From: Hyphomicrobium sp. 12-62-95
GTDB lineage: Bacteria; Pseudomonadota; Alphaproteobacteria; Rhizobiales; Hyphomicrobiaceae
Assembly: GCA_002279935.1 (NCBI GenBank)
Contig: NCCZ01000003.1
Location: 306,001 to 370,000, forward strand
Length of the DNA: 64,000 nt
Direction of reading: 5' to 3'
The first letter of the stretch is position 1. Every line of letters starts with the position of its first letter. Positions 34,614-45,050 of the stretch are shown one piece after another. A model generated the notes under the pieces. The model worked only from the letters and a program-made list of their open reading frames with translations, did not search any database and was not told the DNA's origin. A program made the translations under genes and the position numbers.

Positions 34614-37301
34614 ATGCCAGCTTGGGTTTATCGGTTCGGCCCCGATCGTACGGATGGCCACGCAGGTCTTACCGAGGAACTCGGCGGCAAGGGGGCCAAT
34701 TTGGCCGAGATGTCCCGCCTCGGCCTTCCGGTGCCGCCAGGCTTTACAATCTCCACCCGTGTCTGCCGCCATTTCTTCGCCAATGGCGAAGCCCTGCCCG
34801 ATGGCCTTGAAGGCGACGTACGCGAGGCCGTCGCAGCTATGGGACAAGCCACCGGCGCCGCCTTCGGTGATCCGCAAAGTCCTCTTCTCTTGGCGGTCCG
34901 CTCGGGCGCGGCGATCTCCATGCCCGGCATGATGGATACGATCCTCAATCTCGGCCTCAACGACGAAACAGTCGCCGGCCTCGCCCGCGCTTCCGGCGAT
35001 GAACGCTTCGCCTACGACAGCTACCGCCGCTTCATCGAAATGTACGGCGACGTCGTCCTCGGCGTCGACCACGGCCTGTTCGCCGACCTTTTGGACAACT
35101 TCAAGAACCTGAACGCGCTCTCATCCGACACCGAACTCTCCGCCGCCCAGTGGCGCGAGGTTATCGCCCGTTACCAGGATGCCATTCGCTCCGAAATCGG
35201 TCGCGACTTTCCCCAGGATACCAACGAGCAGCTCTGGGGCGCCATCAACGCGGTCCTGCGCTCATGGCGCAACGAGCGCGCCGACAGCTACCGCCACCTC
35301 CACGCCATCTCCGAAGATATGGGCACCGCCGTCACCGTCCAGGCCATGGTGTTCGGCAACCGCGGCGAGACATCCGCCACCGGCGTCGCCTTCACGCGCA
35401 ATCCCGCCACTGGCGCCAACGAAATCTACGGCGAATACCTGCCCAATGCGCAGGGCGAAGACATTGTCGCCGGCACGCGCACGCCGTTGCGGCTCACTGA
35501 AAAAGCCCGCGCCGAGATGAAGGCGAAAGAAGCTTCCCTCGAAACCGTCATGCCCGGCGCGTTCGCCGAGTTGAAGGACATCTTCGCCCGCCTGGAAGTC
35601 CACTACCGCGATATGCAGGATGTGGAATTCACGATCCAGGAAGGTAAAGTCTGGATGCTCCAGACCCGCTCCGGCAAACGCTCCGCCGAAGCTGCCCTCA
35701 AGATCGCCGTCGACCTCGTCGAAGAAGAAATCATCTCGCGCGACGAAGCGGTCATGATGGTGGAGCCGCAGGCGCTCTCCCATCTCCTCCATCCGCGCAT
35801 CGAGCCTGGCGCCGCTAAGGATCTCATCGCCCGCGGTCTACCCGCCTCCCCCGGTGCGGCCACCGGCGAAATCGTCCTCACATCCGAAGAGGCCGAGGTC
35901 ATGCGCGCGCAGGGCCGCCACGTCATCCTCGTGCGCGTCGAGACAAGCGCCGAAGACATCAACGGCATGAGTGCCGCCGTCGGCGTGTTGACACAGCGCG
36001 GTGGCCTCACCAGTCACGCCGCCGTCGTCGCCCGCAGCATGGGACTGCCCTGCATTTCCGGTGCTGGAAGCATCCGCATCGACCTTGCCCAAGGCACGGT
36101 CCGCACGGCCAGCCGAACCCTCAAGCGTGGCGACACCATCACCATCGACGGCACCACCGGCGAAGTCCTCGCCGGCGCCGTCCCCATGAAACAACCCGAA
36201 CTCTCCGCTGATTTCGCAACGCTCATCGCGTGGGCCGATACCTTCCGCGGCCTTAAAGTCCGCGCCAACGCCGATACGCCGCGCGATACGCTGCAAGCCA
36301 AGAAACTCGGCGCGGAAGGCATCGGCCTTTGCCGCACCGAACACATGTTCTTCGATGCCTCTCGCATCCTCGCCATGCGTGAAATGATTTGCGCCAGCGA
36401 CGAAAAAGGCCGCCGCGCCGCGCTCGCAAAAATCCTGCCCATGCAGCGCTCCGACTTTGCCGAACTGTTCCGCATCATGGATGGAGCCCCCGTCACCATC
36501 CGCCTGCTCGATCCCCCTCTGCATGAATTTCTACCCCGGCATGAAGCCGAACTCGCGCCCATCGCCGAGGCGCTCGGCATCACGCTCGATCGCCTTAAGA
36601 CGCGCGTTGCCGAACTCTCCGAATTCAACCCCATGCTCGGTTTTAGGGGGTGCCGTCTCGCAATCCGCTACCCCGAAATCACTGAGATGCAGGCCCGCGC
36701 CATCTTCGAAGCTGCCATCGAAGCCGGCAAGGCGATGGGGCACGCGGTCAAACCCGAGATCATGATCCCCCTCGTCGCCTACCGCCGCGAGTTCGACATC
36801 TTGGCCGACGTGATCCGCTCAACCGCCGCCAAGATCGAAGCGGAAACGGGACAGCGCCTCACCTATCAGATCGGCACCATGATCGAATTGCCGCGCGCCG
36901 CCTTGCGCGGCAAGGAATTAAGCGAAGGACCGGGCGGCGCGGAATTCTTCTCGTTCGGCACGAATGATCTCACCCAAACCACGCTCGGACTGTCGCGCGA
37001 CGATGCCGCTCCGATCCTCTCCAACTATGCGGGCAAGGGCATCTTCGAACGCGACCCCTTTGTCTCAATTGACGAAGGCGGCGTCGGTGAACTGATCCGC
37101 ATCGGCATCGCCGGCGGACGCGCCGGCCGCGCCGGCCTCAAAATCGGTATTTGTGGCGAACACGGCGGCGACGCGACATCCGTCGCCTTCTTCCACGAAC
37201 TCGGCCTCGACTATGTGTCCTGCTCGCCGTTCCGCGTGCCAATTGCAAGGCTAGCGGCAGCCCGGGCCGCCATCACCGCGCGCCGCAAGGGAGCGAGCTG
37301 A
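34614..37301 (+). CDS. ppdK: Pyruvate, phosphate dikinase
   Basis: The 895-residue enzyme has three domains. The N-terminal ATP-grasp part contains ELGGKGANLAEM and LLLAVRSGAAISMPGMMDTILNLG. The central swivelling domain has the phosphohistidine at about 468 in GGLTSHAAVVARSMG. The C-terminal PEP-binding TIM barrel contains GLCRTEHMFF, FGTNDLTQTTLG, CGEHGGD and the reactive Cys in SCSPFRVPIARLAAARA. Length fits PPDK (about 880). It interconverts pyruvate and PEP, linking glycolysis to gluconeogenesis. It is monocistronic, divergent from the M20 gene. Confidence 0.96.
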   Translation: MPAWVYRFGPDRTDGHAGLTEELGGKGANLAEMSRLGLPVPPGFTISTRVCRHFFANGEALPDGLEGDVREAVAAMGQATGAAFGDPQSPLLLAVRSGAAISMPGMMDTILNLGLNDETVAGLARASGDERFAYDSYRRFIEMYGDVVLGVDHGLFADLLDNFKNLNALSSDTELSAAQWREVIARYQDAIRSEIGRDFPQDTNEQLWGAINAVLRSWRNERADSYRHLHAISEDMGTAVTVQAMVFGNRGETSATGVAFTRNPATGANEIYGEYLPNAQGEDIVAGTRTPLRLTEKARAEMKAKEASLETVMPGAFAELKDIFARLEVHYRDMQDVEFTIQEGKVWMLQTRSGKRSAEAALKIAVDLVEEEIISRDEAVMMVEPQALSHLLHPRIEPGAAKDLIARGLPASPGAATGEIVLTSEEAEVMRAQGRHVILVRVETSAEDINGMSAAVGVLTQRGGLTSHAAVVARSMGLPCISGAGSIRIDLAQGTVRTASRTLKRGDTITIDGTTGEVLAGAVPMKQPELSADFATLIAWADTFRGLKVRANADTPRDTLQAKKLGAEGIGLCRTEHMFFDASRILAMREMICASDEKGRRAALAKILPMQRSDFAELFRIMDGAPVTIRLLDPPLHEFLPRHEAELAPIAEALGITLDRLKTRVAELSEFNPMLGFRGCRLAIRYPEITEMQARAIFEAAIEAGKAMGHAVKPEIMIPLVAYRREFDILADVIRSTAAKIEAETGQRLTYQIGTMIELPRAALRGKELSEGPGGAEFFSFGTNDLTQTTLGLSRDDAAPILSNYAGKGIFERDPFVSIDEGGVGELIRIGIAGGRAGRAGLKIGICGEHGGDATSVAFFHELGLDYVSCSPFRVPIARLAAARAAITARRKGAS

Positions 37302-37311
37302 GCCGCGCGGC

Positions 37312-37533
37312 TCATAGCATGCTGCGGTCGGGATCGCCGTCATCGCCCAATCGGCGGCGGGCCGGCGCCGGCCCTTGATTCTTCGGCGTCAGGAGAATGG
37401 CAATGACGAACGGCGGGAAAACAAAGCACCACGCAGCCCACGAGGAGTAGTCGCGGTTCTTCATCGCCGCGAGTACGCCGCCAACGATCGCCGACGTGAT
37501 CGCGATCAAGCCCCAGATGACGATGTAGGTCAT
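37312..37533 (-). CDS. Small two-helix membrane protein
   Basis: The 73-residue protein has two hydrophobic helices (YIVIWGLIAITSAIVGGVLAA and WAAWCFVFPPFVIAILLT) and a charged, Pro/Arg-rich C-terminus. The ATG at 37533 has GAGGAG upstream. It is convergent with ppdK. No family was recognised. Confidence 0.68.
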   Translation of the reverse strand: MTYIVIWGLIAITSAIVGGVLAAMKNRDYSSWAAWCFVFPPFVIAILLTPKNQGPAPARRRLGDDGDPDRSML

Positions 37534-37652
37534 GGTCTCCTCGTCCGCCCTGGTCCGGCGGGTTGCTGCCCAACAACTGGGCCTCATGCACTTGGGAGAT
37601 GATTGCGGCAAAAGCAAGCATGCGCAGCGACTGCTGTTAATGCGCCGGCTGC

Positions 37653-38504
37653 TTATCCTTTAAAATCAAGGCCGAGATCGAGCACTGGCGCGGAATGTGT
37701 CAGCGCCCCTACGGAGATTAGGTCGACGCCCGTCTCCGCAATCGCGCGCACCGTTTGAAGGTTCACGCCGCCCGACGCCTCCGTCAGTGCCCGTCCGCCG
37801 ACCTGCCGCACCGCCGCCCGCAACGTCTCCGGCGCCATGTTGTCGAGCAGAACCGCATCCACCTTGTGTTTGAGCACGAGCGCCAACTGCTCCAGTGTAT
37901 CGACTTCCACTTCGATCTTGACCATGTGTCCCGCGTACGCCCGCGCCCGCGCGATTGCCGCCTCCACACCGCCCGCCGCCACGATGTGATTGTCCTTGAT
38001 TAGGATCGCATCGAAGAGACCAGTGCGATGGTTTTGTCCACCCCCACAACGCACGGCATATTTCTCAAACGCACGCAGCCCCGGCGTCGTCTTGCGCGTA
38101 TCGGCAATGGCGGCCTTCGTCCCATCGATCGCATCCACATACCGCCGTGTCAGAGACGCGATGCCAGACAGCCGTCCCATATAGTTGAGCGCCACCCGCT
38201 CGCCTGTCAGGATCGCCCGCGCATTCCCAGTCATCCGCGCGACCACGTCGCCCGGGCCCACGCGCGCACCATCCAAACAGAACCGCTCGAACCGCACGCC
38301 GGCATCCATCGCCGCAAACGCCGCCTCCGCCAGATCAAGACCGGCAATCACTCCGACTTGACGCGACGCGATCACCGCATCCGCCTCGGCTTCCGCTGCA
38401 ACCGTCGCATCTGTCGTGAGATCGCCGGCAAGCCCGAGATCCTCGGCAAGCGCATCCGTCACGGCCCGCTGCACGAGCGCCTTCGGCAATCGCGGAAGGC
38501 TCAC
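37653..38504 (-). CDS. nadC: Nicotinate-nucleotide pyrophosphorylase (carboxylating)
   Basis: This 283-residue enzyme carries the QPRTase core: [36 protein letters not shown] and a C-terminal [18 protein letters not shown]. It converts quinolinate and PRPP to nicotinate mononucleotide, the third step of de novo NAD synthesis. Its start overlaps the nadB stop by four bases (ATGA). It is the last gene of nadABC. Confidence 0.95.
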   Translation of the reverse strand: MSLPRLPKALVQRAVTDALAEDLGLAGDLTTDATVAAEAEADAVIASRQVGVIAGLDLAEAAFAAMDAGVRFERFCLDGARVGPGDVVARMTGNARAILTGERVALNYMGRLSGIASLTRRYVDAIDGTKAAIADTRKTTPGLRAFEKYAVRCGGGQNHRTGLFDAILIKDNHIVAAGGVEAAIARARAYAGHMVKIEVEVDTLEQLALVLKHKVDAVLLDNMAPETLRAAVRQVGGRALTEASGGVNLQTVRAIAETGVDLISVGALTHSAPVLDLGLDFKG

Positions 38505-40156
38505 AGCGACAACTCCAGCGCGACGCGCTTGGTCCGCGGCTTCAGCGACGCTTCGATCAGCTTCAAGTCATCGAGCGTCACGAACGTCCGCTTCTGCAGC
38601 CGCGTCTCCGACTGCGGGAAATCGCTGCGGAAATGCCCGCCCCGGCTCTCCTTGCGTGCCAGCGCGGCCGCCGCGATCAAACGAGCCGTCAAAGCCATGT
38701 TTGCAACCACGGCGTCGCCCGCAGCCTCAGCCGCAATCTCGCGCAAGTCCACCAGTGCATGACGCAGGCCCTTCGCCTCGCGCACGACGCCGACATCCTC
38801 GCTCATGATCCGCCGGATCCGCCGCATCGCCTCGGCCCGCAGCCGCATATCGACGACCTTGCCGCCCTTCACCAGCCGCAACTCGGCCACCGGCAAAGCG
38901 CTCGATGCGGTAACGAGCGATCCGATATCCTCCGCCACGCGCCCGCCGAGCACGATCGCCTCCAGCAGCGAGTTGGATGCCAAACGGTTCGCGCCGTGCA
39001 GCCCCGTCGAGGCCACCTCGCCCGCCGCCCACAAGCCTTCGACACTCGACCGTCCGCGCATGTCGGTGGCAATCCCGCCCATATGATAATGCGCGGCCGG
39101 CGCCACCGGAATGAGGTCGGCCGCCGGATCGATCCCCGCAGCCTTACAGTGTGCATAGACCGTCGGATAAGCCGTCTCGAACCGCGCGCCCACTGCCGCG
39201 CGGCAGTCAAGAAACGCCCCTCGCCCGGCAACGATCTCCTCGAACACGCCGCGTGCCACGATATCCCGCGGCGCCAACTCAGCATCCGGGTGATGCCGCA
39301 ACATGAACCGCTCGCCGGCCTTGTTGACGAGTAACGCGCCCTCGCCACGCAGCGCCTCGGTGGCAAGAGGAGCCGGATCGGCCCCGATGTCGATGGCGGT
39401 GGGATGAAACTGCACGAATTCCGGATCGGCGATCACCGCGCCTGCCCGCGCCGCAAACGCAATCGCTTCCCCGCGCGCATAGGCCGGGTTCGTCGTCACC
39501 GCATAAAGCCCGCCAACGCCGCCCGTCGCCAGCACGACAGCGCTCGCCGGAATGAGCTCATACGTCCCCTGGCCCCGCGTATCGCCCCGCGCCAACCGCA
39601 CGCCGACCACGCGGCCGTTCTCGATCACGAGATCTTCCGCTTCATGCCCCGTGATCACGCGGATCGACGGTGTCGCCCGCGCGGCGGCAATGAGCGCCTG
39701 CATGATGGCCGCGCCCGCCCGGTCGCCCGAGACGCGCACGATGCGCTTGGCCGAATGCGCAGCCTCGCGTGAGAGCACGAAATGCCCTTCCAGATCGCGG
39801 TCGAACGGCACGCCGTAGCGCAGCAGATCGCGCACGCGGTCGCCCGCCTCTTCCGCCACCGTCTGCGCCACGTCCTCATCGACGGTGCCGGCACCCGCCA
39901 CTTTCGTGTCGTGCGCATGCGCCTCCGCCGTATCGCCCTCACCAACCGCTGCAGCGATTCCGCCCTGTGCCCACACGCTCGATGCGCCCTCGCCCAGCGG
40001 CGCGGCGGCAACGATTGTCACTGGCAACGGCGCCAGCTTGAGCGCGGTGTAAAGCCCAGCGAGCCCCGCACCCACGATGACGATGTCACCGGGGCCGAGC
40101 GGCGTCTTCGGCTTTGCGAAGCCTTTGAACTTTCCGTTCCGGACGGTCTTGGCCAT
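38501..40156 (-). CDS. nadB: L-aspartate oxidase
   Basis: This 551-residue FAD enzyme has [13 protein letters not shown] near the N-terminus, [20 protein letters not shown] (active-site region) and [22 protein letters not shown] near the C-terminal end of the FAD domain, followed by the helical tail of the succinate-dehydrogenase-like family. It oxidises aspartate to iminoaspartate. ATG 40156 has GAGGTGGC upstream; the ORF start at 40279 is too far up. It is coupled to nadC by a 4-bp overlap and follows nadA by 58 bp. Confidence 0.94.
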   Translation of the reverse strand: MAKTVRNGKFKGFAKPKTPLGPGDIVIVGAGLAGLYTALKLAPLPVTIVAAAPLGEGASSVWAQGGIAAAVGEGDTAEAHAHDTKVAGAGTVDEDVAQTVAEEAGDRVRDLLRYGVPFDRDLEGHFVLSREAAHSAKRIVRVSGDRAGAAIMQALIAAARATPSIRVITGHEAEDLVIENGRVVGVRLARGDTRGQGTYELIPASAVVLATGGVGGLYAVTTNPAYARGEAIAFAARAGAVIADPEFVQFHPTAIDIGADPAPLATEALRGEGALLVNKAGERFMLRHHPDAELAPRDIVARGVFEEIVAGRGAFLDCRAAVGARFETAYPTVYAHCKAAGIDPAADLIPVAPAAHYHMGGIATDMRGRSSVEGLWAAGEVASTGLHGANRLASNSLLEAIVLGGRVAEDIGSLVTASSALPVAELRLVKGGKVVDMRLRAEAMRRIRRIMSEDVGVVREAKGLRHALVDLREIAAEAAGDAVVANMALTARLIAAAALARKESRGGHFRSDFPQSETRLQKRTFVTLDDLKLIEASLKPRTKRVALELSL

Positions 40157-40214
40157 GAAATGCCACCTCGCTCGCAAGCCTCCACCCCGGAGGCTCAGGA
40201 CTTCCAAGATCGGA

Positions 40215-41288
40215 TCAGTGATTGAGATTGACCATCCGCTCGACGGCCCGGCGCGCGCGCTCGGCCACCTCCGGATCAACGGTCACTTCATGCTTCAGGT
40301 CCCGCAGGCTCTCGTAGATGGCCTCCAGGCTGATGCGCTTCATGTGCGGGCACAGATTGCACGGCCGCACGAACTCCACCTCCGGCACGTCGTCGGCGAC
40401 GTTGGACGCCATCGAGCATTCCGTCACCAAAAGCGCCTTGCGAGGCTTGTTCGTCTTCACCCAGTTGATCATGCCCGACGTCGACCCCGTGAAGTTGGCA
40501 ACGCCGATCACGTCCGGAGGGCACTCCGGATGCGCGATGATCTTCACGCCCGGATTCGCATCCCGGTACGCTTCCAGTTCTTCCGCCGTGAAACGCTCGT
40601 GCACCTCGCAGTGGCCGCGCCACGCGATGATCTCCACGTCCGTCTGCGTCTGCACGTACTTCGATAGATACTCGTCCGGGATGAGCAGCACGCGCGGTGC
40701 GCCGAGGCTTTCGACGACTTTCACCGCGTTCGACGACGTGCAGGTGATGTCGCACTCGGCCTTCACCGCCGCCGACGTGTTGACATACGTGACGATCGGC
40801 ACACCGGGATACGCTTCGCGCAACAGTCGAACGTCCGCCGCGGTGATCGACGCCGCCAGCGAGCAGCCCGCCCGCAGATCCGGGATCAAGACCGTCTTGT
40901 TCGGCGACAGCAACTTCGACGTCTCCGCCATGAAGTGTACGCCGGCCTGGACAATGATATCGCCCTTGGCCTTTGCGGCCTCGCGAGCCAGCTGCAAGCT
41001 GTCACCCCGGAAGTCCGAGACCCCGTGGAAAATCTCCGGCGTCATGTAGTTGTGCGCCAGGATCACCGCCCCACGCTCCGCCTTGAGGTCGTTGATCGCT
41101 TTCACGAAGGGCGCGTATTGCGCCCACTCCATCGGCGTCACGACCCGCTTCATGCGGTCGTAGATCGGCGCCAGTTCGCGCTCGAGCGCTGGCGTGAACA
41201 CGATGCCGTGGTCCGGCCCCGTCTTCGCAGCGGGACGCACGGCCGCCGCGGCGGCTGAACGGCTCAGCGGAAGGGTCACCTGCACCAT
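40215..41288 (-). CDS. nadA: Quinolinate synthase
   Basis: The 357-residue iron-sulfur enzyme has [37 protein letters not shown] and CNLCPHM. These carry the three cysteines that hold the catalytic [4Fe-4S] cluster. It joins iminoaspartate and DHAP to form quinolinate. ATG 41288 with GGAGG upstream gives the shorter, better-supported start. It is the first gene of nadABC, with a 15-bp palindrome about 95 bp upstream and the NrtR regulator gene beyond. Confidence 0.95.
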   Translation of the reverse strand: MVQVTLPLSRSAAAAAVRPAAKTGPDHGIVFTPALERELAPIYDRMKRVVTPMEWAQYAPFVKAINDLKAERGAVILAHNYMTPEIFHGVSDFRGDSLQLAREAAKAKGDIIVQAGVHFMAETSKLLSPNKTVLIPDLRAGCSLAASITAADVRLLREAYPGVPIVTYVNTSAAVKAECDITCTSSNAVKVVESLGAPRVLLIPDEYLSKYVQTQTDVEIIAWRGHCEVHERFTAEELEAYRDANPGVKIIAHPECPPDVIGVANFTGSTSGMINWVKTNKPRKALLVTECSMASNVADDVPEVEFVRPCNLCPHMKRISLEAIYESLRDLKHEVTVDPEVAERARRAVERMVNLNH

Positions 41289-41382
41289 GAACCTAAACCT
41301 CCACATCGGAGGCCCCATAATACTCACTGCGAGCATATGTAGGGCCTGAGAATATCCGGCACTTGCCGGCGGCATCGACTTA

Positions 41383-41397
41383 TGCTCTATTAGAGCA
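41383..41397. promoter_or_regulatory. Palindrome TGCTCTATTAGAGCA upstream of nadA, candidate NrtR operator
   Basis: This perfect 7-1-7 inverted repeat lies 95 bp before the nadA start codon, in the 295-bp gap between nadA and nrtR. NrtR proteins are known to bind palindromes in front of NAD genes, and an NrtR homologue is the next gene. Assignment as its site is inference. I do not claim a match to a published consensus. Confidence 0.62.
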
Positions 41398-41548
41398 CTC
41401 TACTGCCTAATTTAAGGGATCGCGGCCTGCTTTTCCAGAGGAATGGCGCGCCGTGACATAAATTATTCGCAGAGCACGAAAGAGGCCTGCGAACTCTGTG
41501 GCTCCGGTTACGGGTCAGCCGGGCAACCAGATGTGAATTGAAGCGGCC

Positions 41549-41567
41549 CCGGCGGTCGCGCCGCCGG
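41549..41567 (-). terminator. Weak hairpin downstream of nrtR
   Basis: A 7-bp GC stem (41549-41555 with 41561-41567) has a 5-nt loop and only a sparse T content after it on the minus strand. It may end the nrtR transcript, but a Rho-dependent end is equally possible. Confidence 0.4.
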
Positions 41568-41583
41568 AGCCAATTGTCAAACG

Positions 41584-42561
41584 TCAAACGCGGCCGGGCT
41601 TCACGCGCACACCAGGCGCTGGCCGCTCGAGCAGCACTTCTTTGCGGAACCGATAGAGCTTCGCCGGCCGCCCACCCGTGCGCGTCTTCATTTCGCCCGT
41701 CGGCTCCACGAGACCAGCCCCTTCCACCAGCCGGCGGAAGTTCTGCTTGTGCAGATGCGGCCCGAGAATAGCCTCCACCGTCCGCTGCAATTCAAACAGC
41801 GTGAATTCCGGCGGCATCAATTCGAAGATAACCGGGCGATACTTGATCTTGGCCCGTGTGCGCCCGATAGCCGTCGCCAGAATGCGCCGGTGATCGAATC
41901 GCATCATCGCGCCAAGCCGAGGCGCCGGAGCCCACGAAAGAGCCGCCTCGCGGCCATCGCGGCGTGCTTCTTCAACAAGCCCGGCTTCATAAAGAAGCTC
42001 ATACCGCTCGAGCACTTTTTCTTCGTCCCAGGCAGCTCCATCAATGGCAAAGCACATGCGCACCCGGTCCTGACGGGCAATGGGCCGCGCCGGTTCCGCG
42101 GTCTGTTGCGGACGCTCCGCCCATTCGCGCAGCCGCGGAATGATTTCGGCTTCGAGGATTGCAGGACGGCCCTTCCGCCAATCTTCCCAAGGAAAATAAT
42201 GATACCAACTGCGCCACGACCCGCGCTGCGAGTCTTCAATCTGGCCAGCGTCCGTTAGCGCGAGATAGCCGACCGACACCACATGCGGCATCTCATCGTC
42301 GGGCTGCGCGTGCCGCCCGCGATCGCCGAACGAATAGAGCTGTTCGACATAGCCCAATTCGATGCCGGTCTGGTCTGACACCCACGTCCTGAGGCCACCC
42401 TCGAACGTGCGGTGCTTCAGTGGCGAAAATGGCCCCGATGGCAGGCTATCCTGCGCACCGTTCCCATCTTCACGCACCACAAGCACCACCGGCTCGTTGT
42501 CGAGCACGGCGACGATTGCAGCATTCAGGCCGATTTCAACGGCCGGTGCTTCCTGGCGCAT
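41584..42561 (-). CDS. nrtR: NrtR family transcriptional regulator of NAD metabolism
   Basis: This 325-residue protein fuses an N-terminal Nudix-like domain (about 1-150) with a C-terminal winged helix (about 230-325; FTLFELQRTVEAILGPHLHKQNFRRLVEGAG). The Nudix box is degenerate (FEGGLRTWVSDQTGIE, without the REUXEE acids), as expected for NrtR, which senses ADP-ribose but does not hydrolyse it. A Gly/Arg-rich GGRPAKLYRF end matches the family. ATG 42561 with AAAGGGAC upstream is chosen over 42633. Its location before nadABC supports control of NAD synthesis. Confidence 0.88.
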   Translation of the reverse strand: MRQEAPAVEIGLNAAIVAVLDNEPVVLVVREDGNGAQDSLPSGPFSPLKHRTFEGGLRTWVSDQTGIELGYVEQLYSFGDRGRHAQPDDEMPHVVSVGYLALTDAGQIEDSQRGSWRSWYHYFPWEDWRKGRPAILEAEIIPRLREWAERPQQTAEPARPIARQDRVRMCFAIDGAAWDEEKVLERYELLYEAGLVEEARRDGREAALSWAPAPRLGAMMRFDHRRILATAIGRTRAKIKYRPVIFELMPPEFTLFELQRTVEAILGPHLHKQNFRRLVEGAGLVEPTGEMKTRTGGRPAKLYRFRKEVLLERPAPGVRVKPGRV

Positions 42562-42800
42562 CGCTGTCCCTTTCGGGTGATGTCGCTCGAGGCTCTCGCG
42601 CGGGATACGCCGCACATTTGCGTCCGATACCATGGGCCCAGTCTCCCGTCTCTATATGCGTTGGACGATCGTGGCGGCGGTCCAAACGAACGTACAGTAT
42701 GCGTGTCAACCGCTGCCTCTAGGTTGGCTAACGGGACTGATCAGCGAATATTCCAACGCCGCGCACAAGCTTGGCTACACTTTGATCCGATCCGGCTGCT

Positions 42801-43418
42801 CTAGGCCCGGTAGAGGACCTCAAACCGGGCCAAAAACCGCCGCTCAACCTCTTCAGTCGGCGATGCACTTAATCGTTCAAGTTTCTGGGTCAGCGCCGGG
42901 CTTAACCCGTCCGGTTGCCCGAAATAAAGCCGCGCTTCCGGTTGCGAAAAGCCAGCCAGCCGCGTCGCCTCATAGTAGGCGGCAATCGTATCGGCAGATT
43001 TGATGGCATCGGTCAGATGCGGCGGCAATGTGGCGGGCAGGCCAAACCGCTCGTGAATGGCCCCCAGAATGCGCAGCTCGAACGCCTTGTAATCAAGTCC
43101 AATGGCCGTCTTGAACGGGCTGATCAGATCACCGATCACATATTCCGGCGCATCGTGCAGCAGCGCCGCCAGGGCCTCTGCATCGCTGCATCCCGGCGCG
43201 CGGTCGGAAAATATCGCCTCAACCGTCAGCGTATGTTCGGCGACGGAAAAGGCATGCTCGCCCACCGTCTGTCCATTCCACCGCGCCACACGCGCCAACC
43301 CATGCGCAATGTCGGCGATCTCGATGTCGTCCGGCGATGGATCGAGCAGATCGAGCCTGCGGCCCGACAGCATGCGCTGCCACGCGCGCGGACGCTGCGG
43401 TTTGCGCGCCTCGCTCAT
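42801..43418 (-). CDS. HD domain hydrolase, YfbR-like
   Basis: This 205-residue protein has the HD metal site: RWNGQTVGEHAFSVAEHTL, then LAALLHDAPEYVIGDLISPFK and a later Asp in AIKSADTIAAYYEATRL. This set and the length fit YfbR-like 5'-deoxyribonucleotidases, though phosphohydrolase specificity is not fixed by sequence. Its start overlaps the stop of tag by four bases, so the two are translated together. Coupling to a repair glycosylase suggests a role in nucleotide or DNA maintenance; that is inference. Confidence 0.82.
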   Translation of the reverse strand: MSEARKPQRPRAWQRMLSGRRLDLLDPSPDDIEIADIAHGLARVARWNGQTVGEHAFSVAEHTLTVEAIFSDRAPGCSDAEALAALLHDAPEYVIGDLISPFKTAIGLDYKAFELRILGAIHERFGLPATLPPHLTDAIKSADTIAAYYEATRLAGFSQPEARLYFGQPDGLSPALTQKLERLSASPTEEVERRFLARFEVLYRA

Positions 43419-44023
43419 GTCGGCCGCCGGAATTTATCGTGCAACCGCACGCACGCCGCATGCCGCGCACAGGTCACGAGATGGTCGTTCACCAGCCCCA
43501 CCGACTGCATGTACGCATAAATAGTCGTCGGCCCAACGAACCGGAAACCTTGTTTCTTGAGCGCCTTGGAAATCCGCGTCGACTCCGCCGTCACAGCCGG
43601 AACCTCTTTCATCGAGCGGAATGAATTGAGCACCGGCCCATCGTCCATCTGCGACCACAGAAACGCCGCCAGCGTCGTCTTTTCCCGCAGCGCCAGATAC
43701 GTCCGCGCATTGTCGATCGTTGCTTCAATTTTCAATCTGTTGCGCACGATACCCGCATCCGCCATCAGCCGCGCAACGTCTCTATCGCCATACCGCGCGA
43801 TCCGTTCCGCATCAAAGCCGTGGAATGCCGCCCGAAACGCCTCGCGCTTGCGCAAGATCGTGATCCACGACAGCCCCGCCTGAAACCCTTCTAGAATAAG
43901 CTTTTCAAACAGCCGGTGATCGTCGGCATGCGGCACGCCCCACTCGGTATCGTGATAATCAATGTAGAGCGGGTCCAAACCGGACCAGGGACAGCGTTCC
44001 ATCTCCGGTGCAGCTTTTGGCAT
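43415..44023 (-). CDS. tag: DNA-3-methyladenine glycosylase I
   Basis: The 202-residue enzyme has the Tag pattern: MERCPWSG, YIDYHDTEWGVP, LFEKLILEGFQAGLSWITIL and RFVGPTTIYAYMQSVGLVNDH, ending in the zinc-binding CARHAAC region. It removes 3-methyladenine from alkylated DNA. ATG 44023 has AAGGATG upstream; a TTG at 44059 could extend it. It lies between ygfZ and the HD hydrolase, on the same strand and probably in one operon. Confidence 0.93.
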   Translation of the reverse strand: MPKAAPEMERCPWSGLDPLYIDYHDTEWGVPHADDHRLFEKLILEGFQAGLSWITILRKREAFRAAFHGFDAERIARYGDRDVARLMADAGIVRNRLKIEATIDNARTYLALREKTTLAAFLWSQMDDGPVLNSFRSMKEVPAVTAESTRISKALKKQGFRFVGPTTIYAYMQSVGLVNDHLVTCARHAACVRLHDKFRRPT

Positions 44024-44055
44024 CGATCCGCATCCTTGCAGCGCCGCGCCGTCCT

Positions 44056-44958
44056 TCAAGCCTGCGACGCCATCGGTTTAAAGTGCGCCCATGGCGGTAG
44101 CTCAACGGTCACCGTTGCCTCTCCCGCGCTCAACGCCACACCTTTGGCCGCAAATTCGTCCACACGGTCGAGCCGCAGTACAGCCAACCCCCGCGATCCC
44201 GCAATGGAACCCACCCGGCCGATCTCCGCATCTCCGGCCATGATCGCCGCACCCGGCACGAGCGGGCCACCGCGCGCCAGAACCGGAACGATCCGGCGGC
44301 GCGCCGTACCCCGATGCTCCATCCGCGAGACAATTTCCTGGCCGACGTAGCAACCCTTAGAAAATGACACCCCGTGCAATTGATCGAAAAGCGCCTCATG
44401 CGGAAACGCATCGCCAAACGCGTAGTCTTTGCCGCCTTCCGGAATTCCGAGCTCAATACGTTGCGCATGATAGGCCGCCGCGTCGGCCGGCATACCGTTC
44501 GTCGCCGACGCCACATCGGCCGCGAAATGCGCATCGGCAAGAATTCGCAAGCCCAGATCGCGATGGCGGGGATCGGCAAACGAAGCCGTCCGCTGCGTCT
44601 CACCGGATGAACACGCGTTCGCGCCCCACAAAGCCAGCACGGCATAGTCACCCGACACGTCTGTGATGGTCACCGCCGCGCGCAGCTTATATAGCGTCAG
44701 CCGCTTGACGAGTTCGGCCGCCTTCTCACGGGCCACATCGAGCAGAAAGCCCCCGGCGCTGCGGACCACAAAGAAGTCGAAAAGGATTTTCCCCTGCGGC
44801 GACAACAGCCCGGCATGCATCGCGGGCTCCGTCTCCAGCAACGCCAGATCGTTCGTCAGCAGACCTTGCAGCAGCTTGCCGGCATCCGGCCCTTCTACGG
44901 CCACGACGCCCCGGTCAGGGAGTTTCGCGATCTTGATCTCAGGCGTCATCAGGGTCAT
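44056..44958 (-). CDS. ygfZ: Folate-binding protein YgfZ/GcvT family
   Basis: This 300-residue protein contains the signature KGCYVGQE (in GVSFSKGCYVGQEIVSRM) and the GcvT-like folate-binding fold. YgfZ/IBA57 proteins assist iron-sulfur cluster assembly with tetrahydrofolate. The N-terminus (LLQGLLTNDLALLE) also matches the family. It is the first gene of a ygfZ-tag-HD unit and is divergent from the dihydroorotase gene across about 92 bp. Confidence 0.9.
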   Translation of the reverse strand: MTLMTPEIKIAKLPDRGVVAVEGPDAGKLLQGLLTNDLALLETEPAMHAGLLSPQGKILFDFFVVRSAGGFLLDVAREKAAELVKRLTLYKLRAAVTITDVSGDYAVLALWGANACSSGETQRTASFADPRHRDLGLRILADAHFAADVASATNGMPADAAAYHAQRIELGIPEGGKDYAFGDAFPHEALFDQLHGVSFSKGCYVGQEIVSRMEHRGTARRRIVPVLARGGPLVPGAAIMAGDAEIGRVGSIAGSRGLAVLRLDRVDEFAAKGVALSAGEATVTVELPPWAHFKPMASQA

Positions 44959-45050
44959 GGATGGTTCTCTGTTGATCCGTACCTAAGGCGGGCTGGCCCG
45001 CCGTGGCAAGCCGGAACCCGTCATCACGCACCCGAACCGCTGGACGCATC

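Noticed and set aside
42661..42685. Inverted repeat TTGGAC...GTCCAA upstream of nrtR as a possible autoregulatory site
   Set aside because: Only 6 bp per arm with a 13-nt spacer and no similarity to the nadA palindrome; probably chance.
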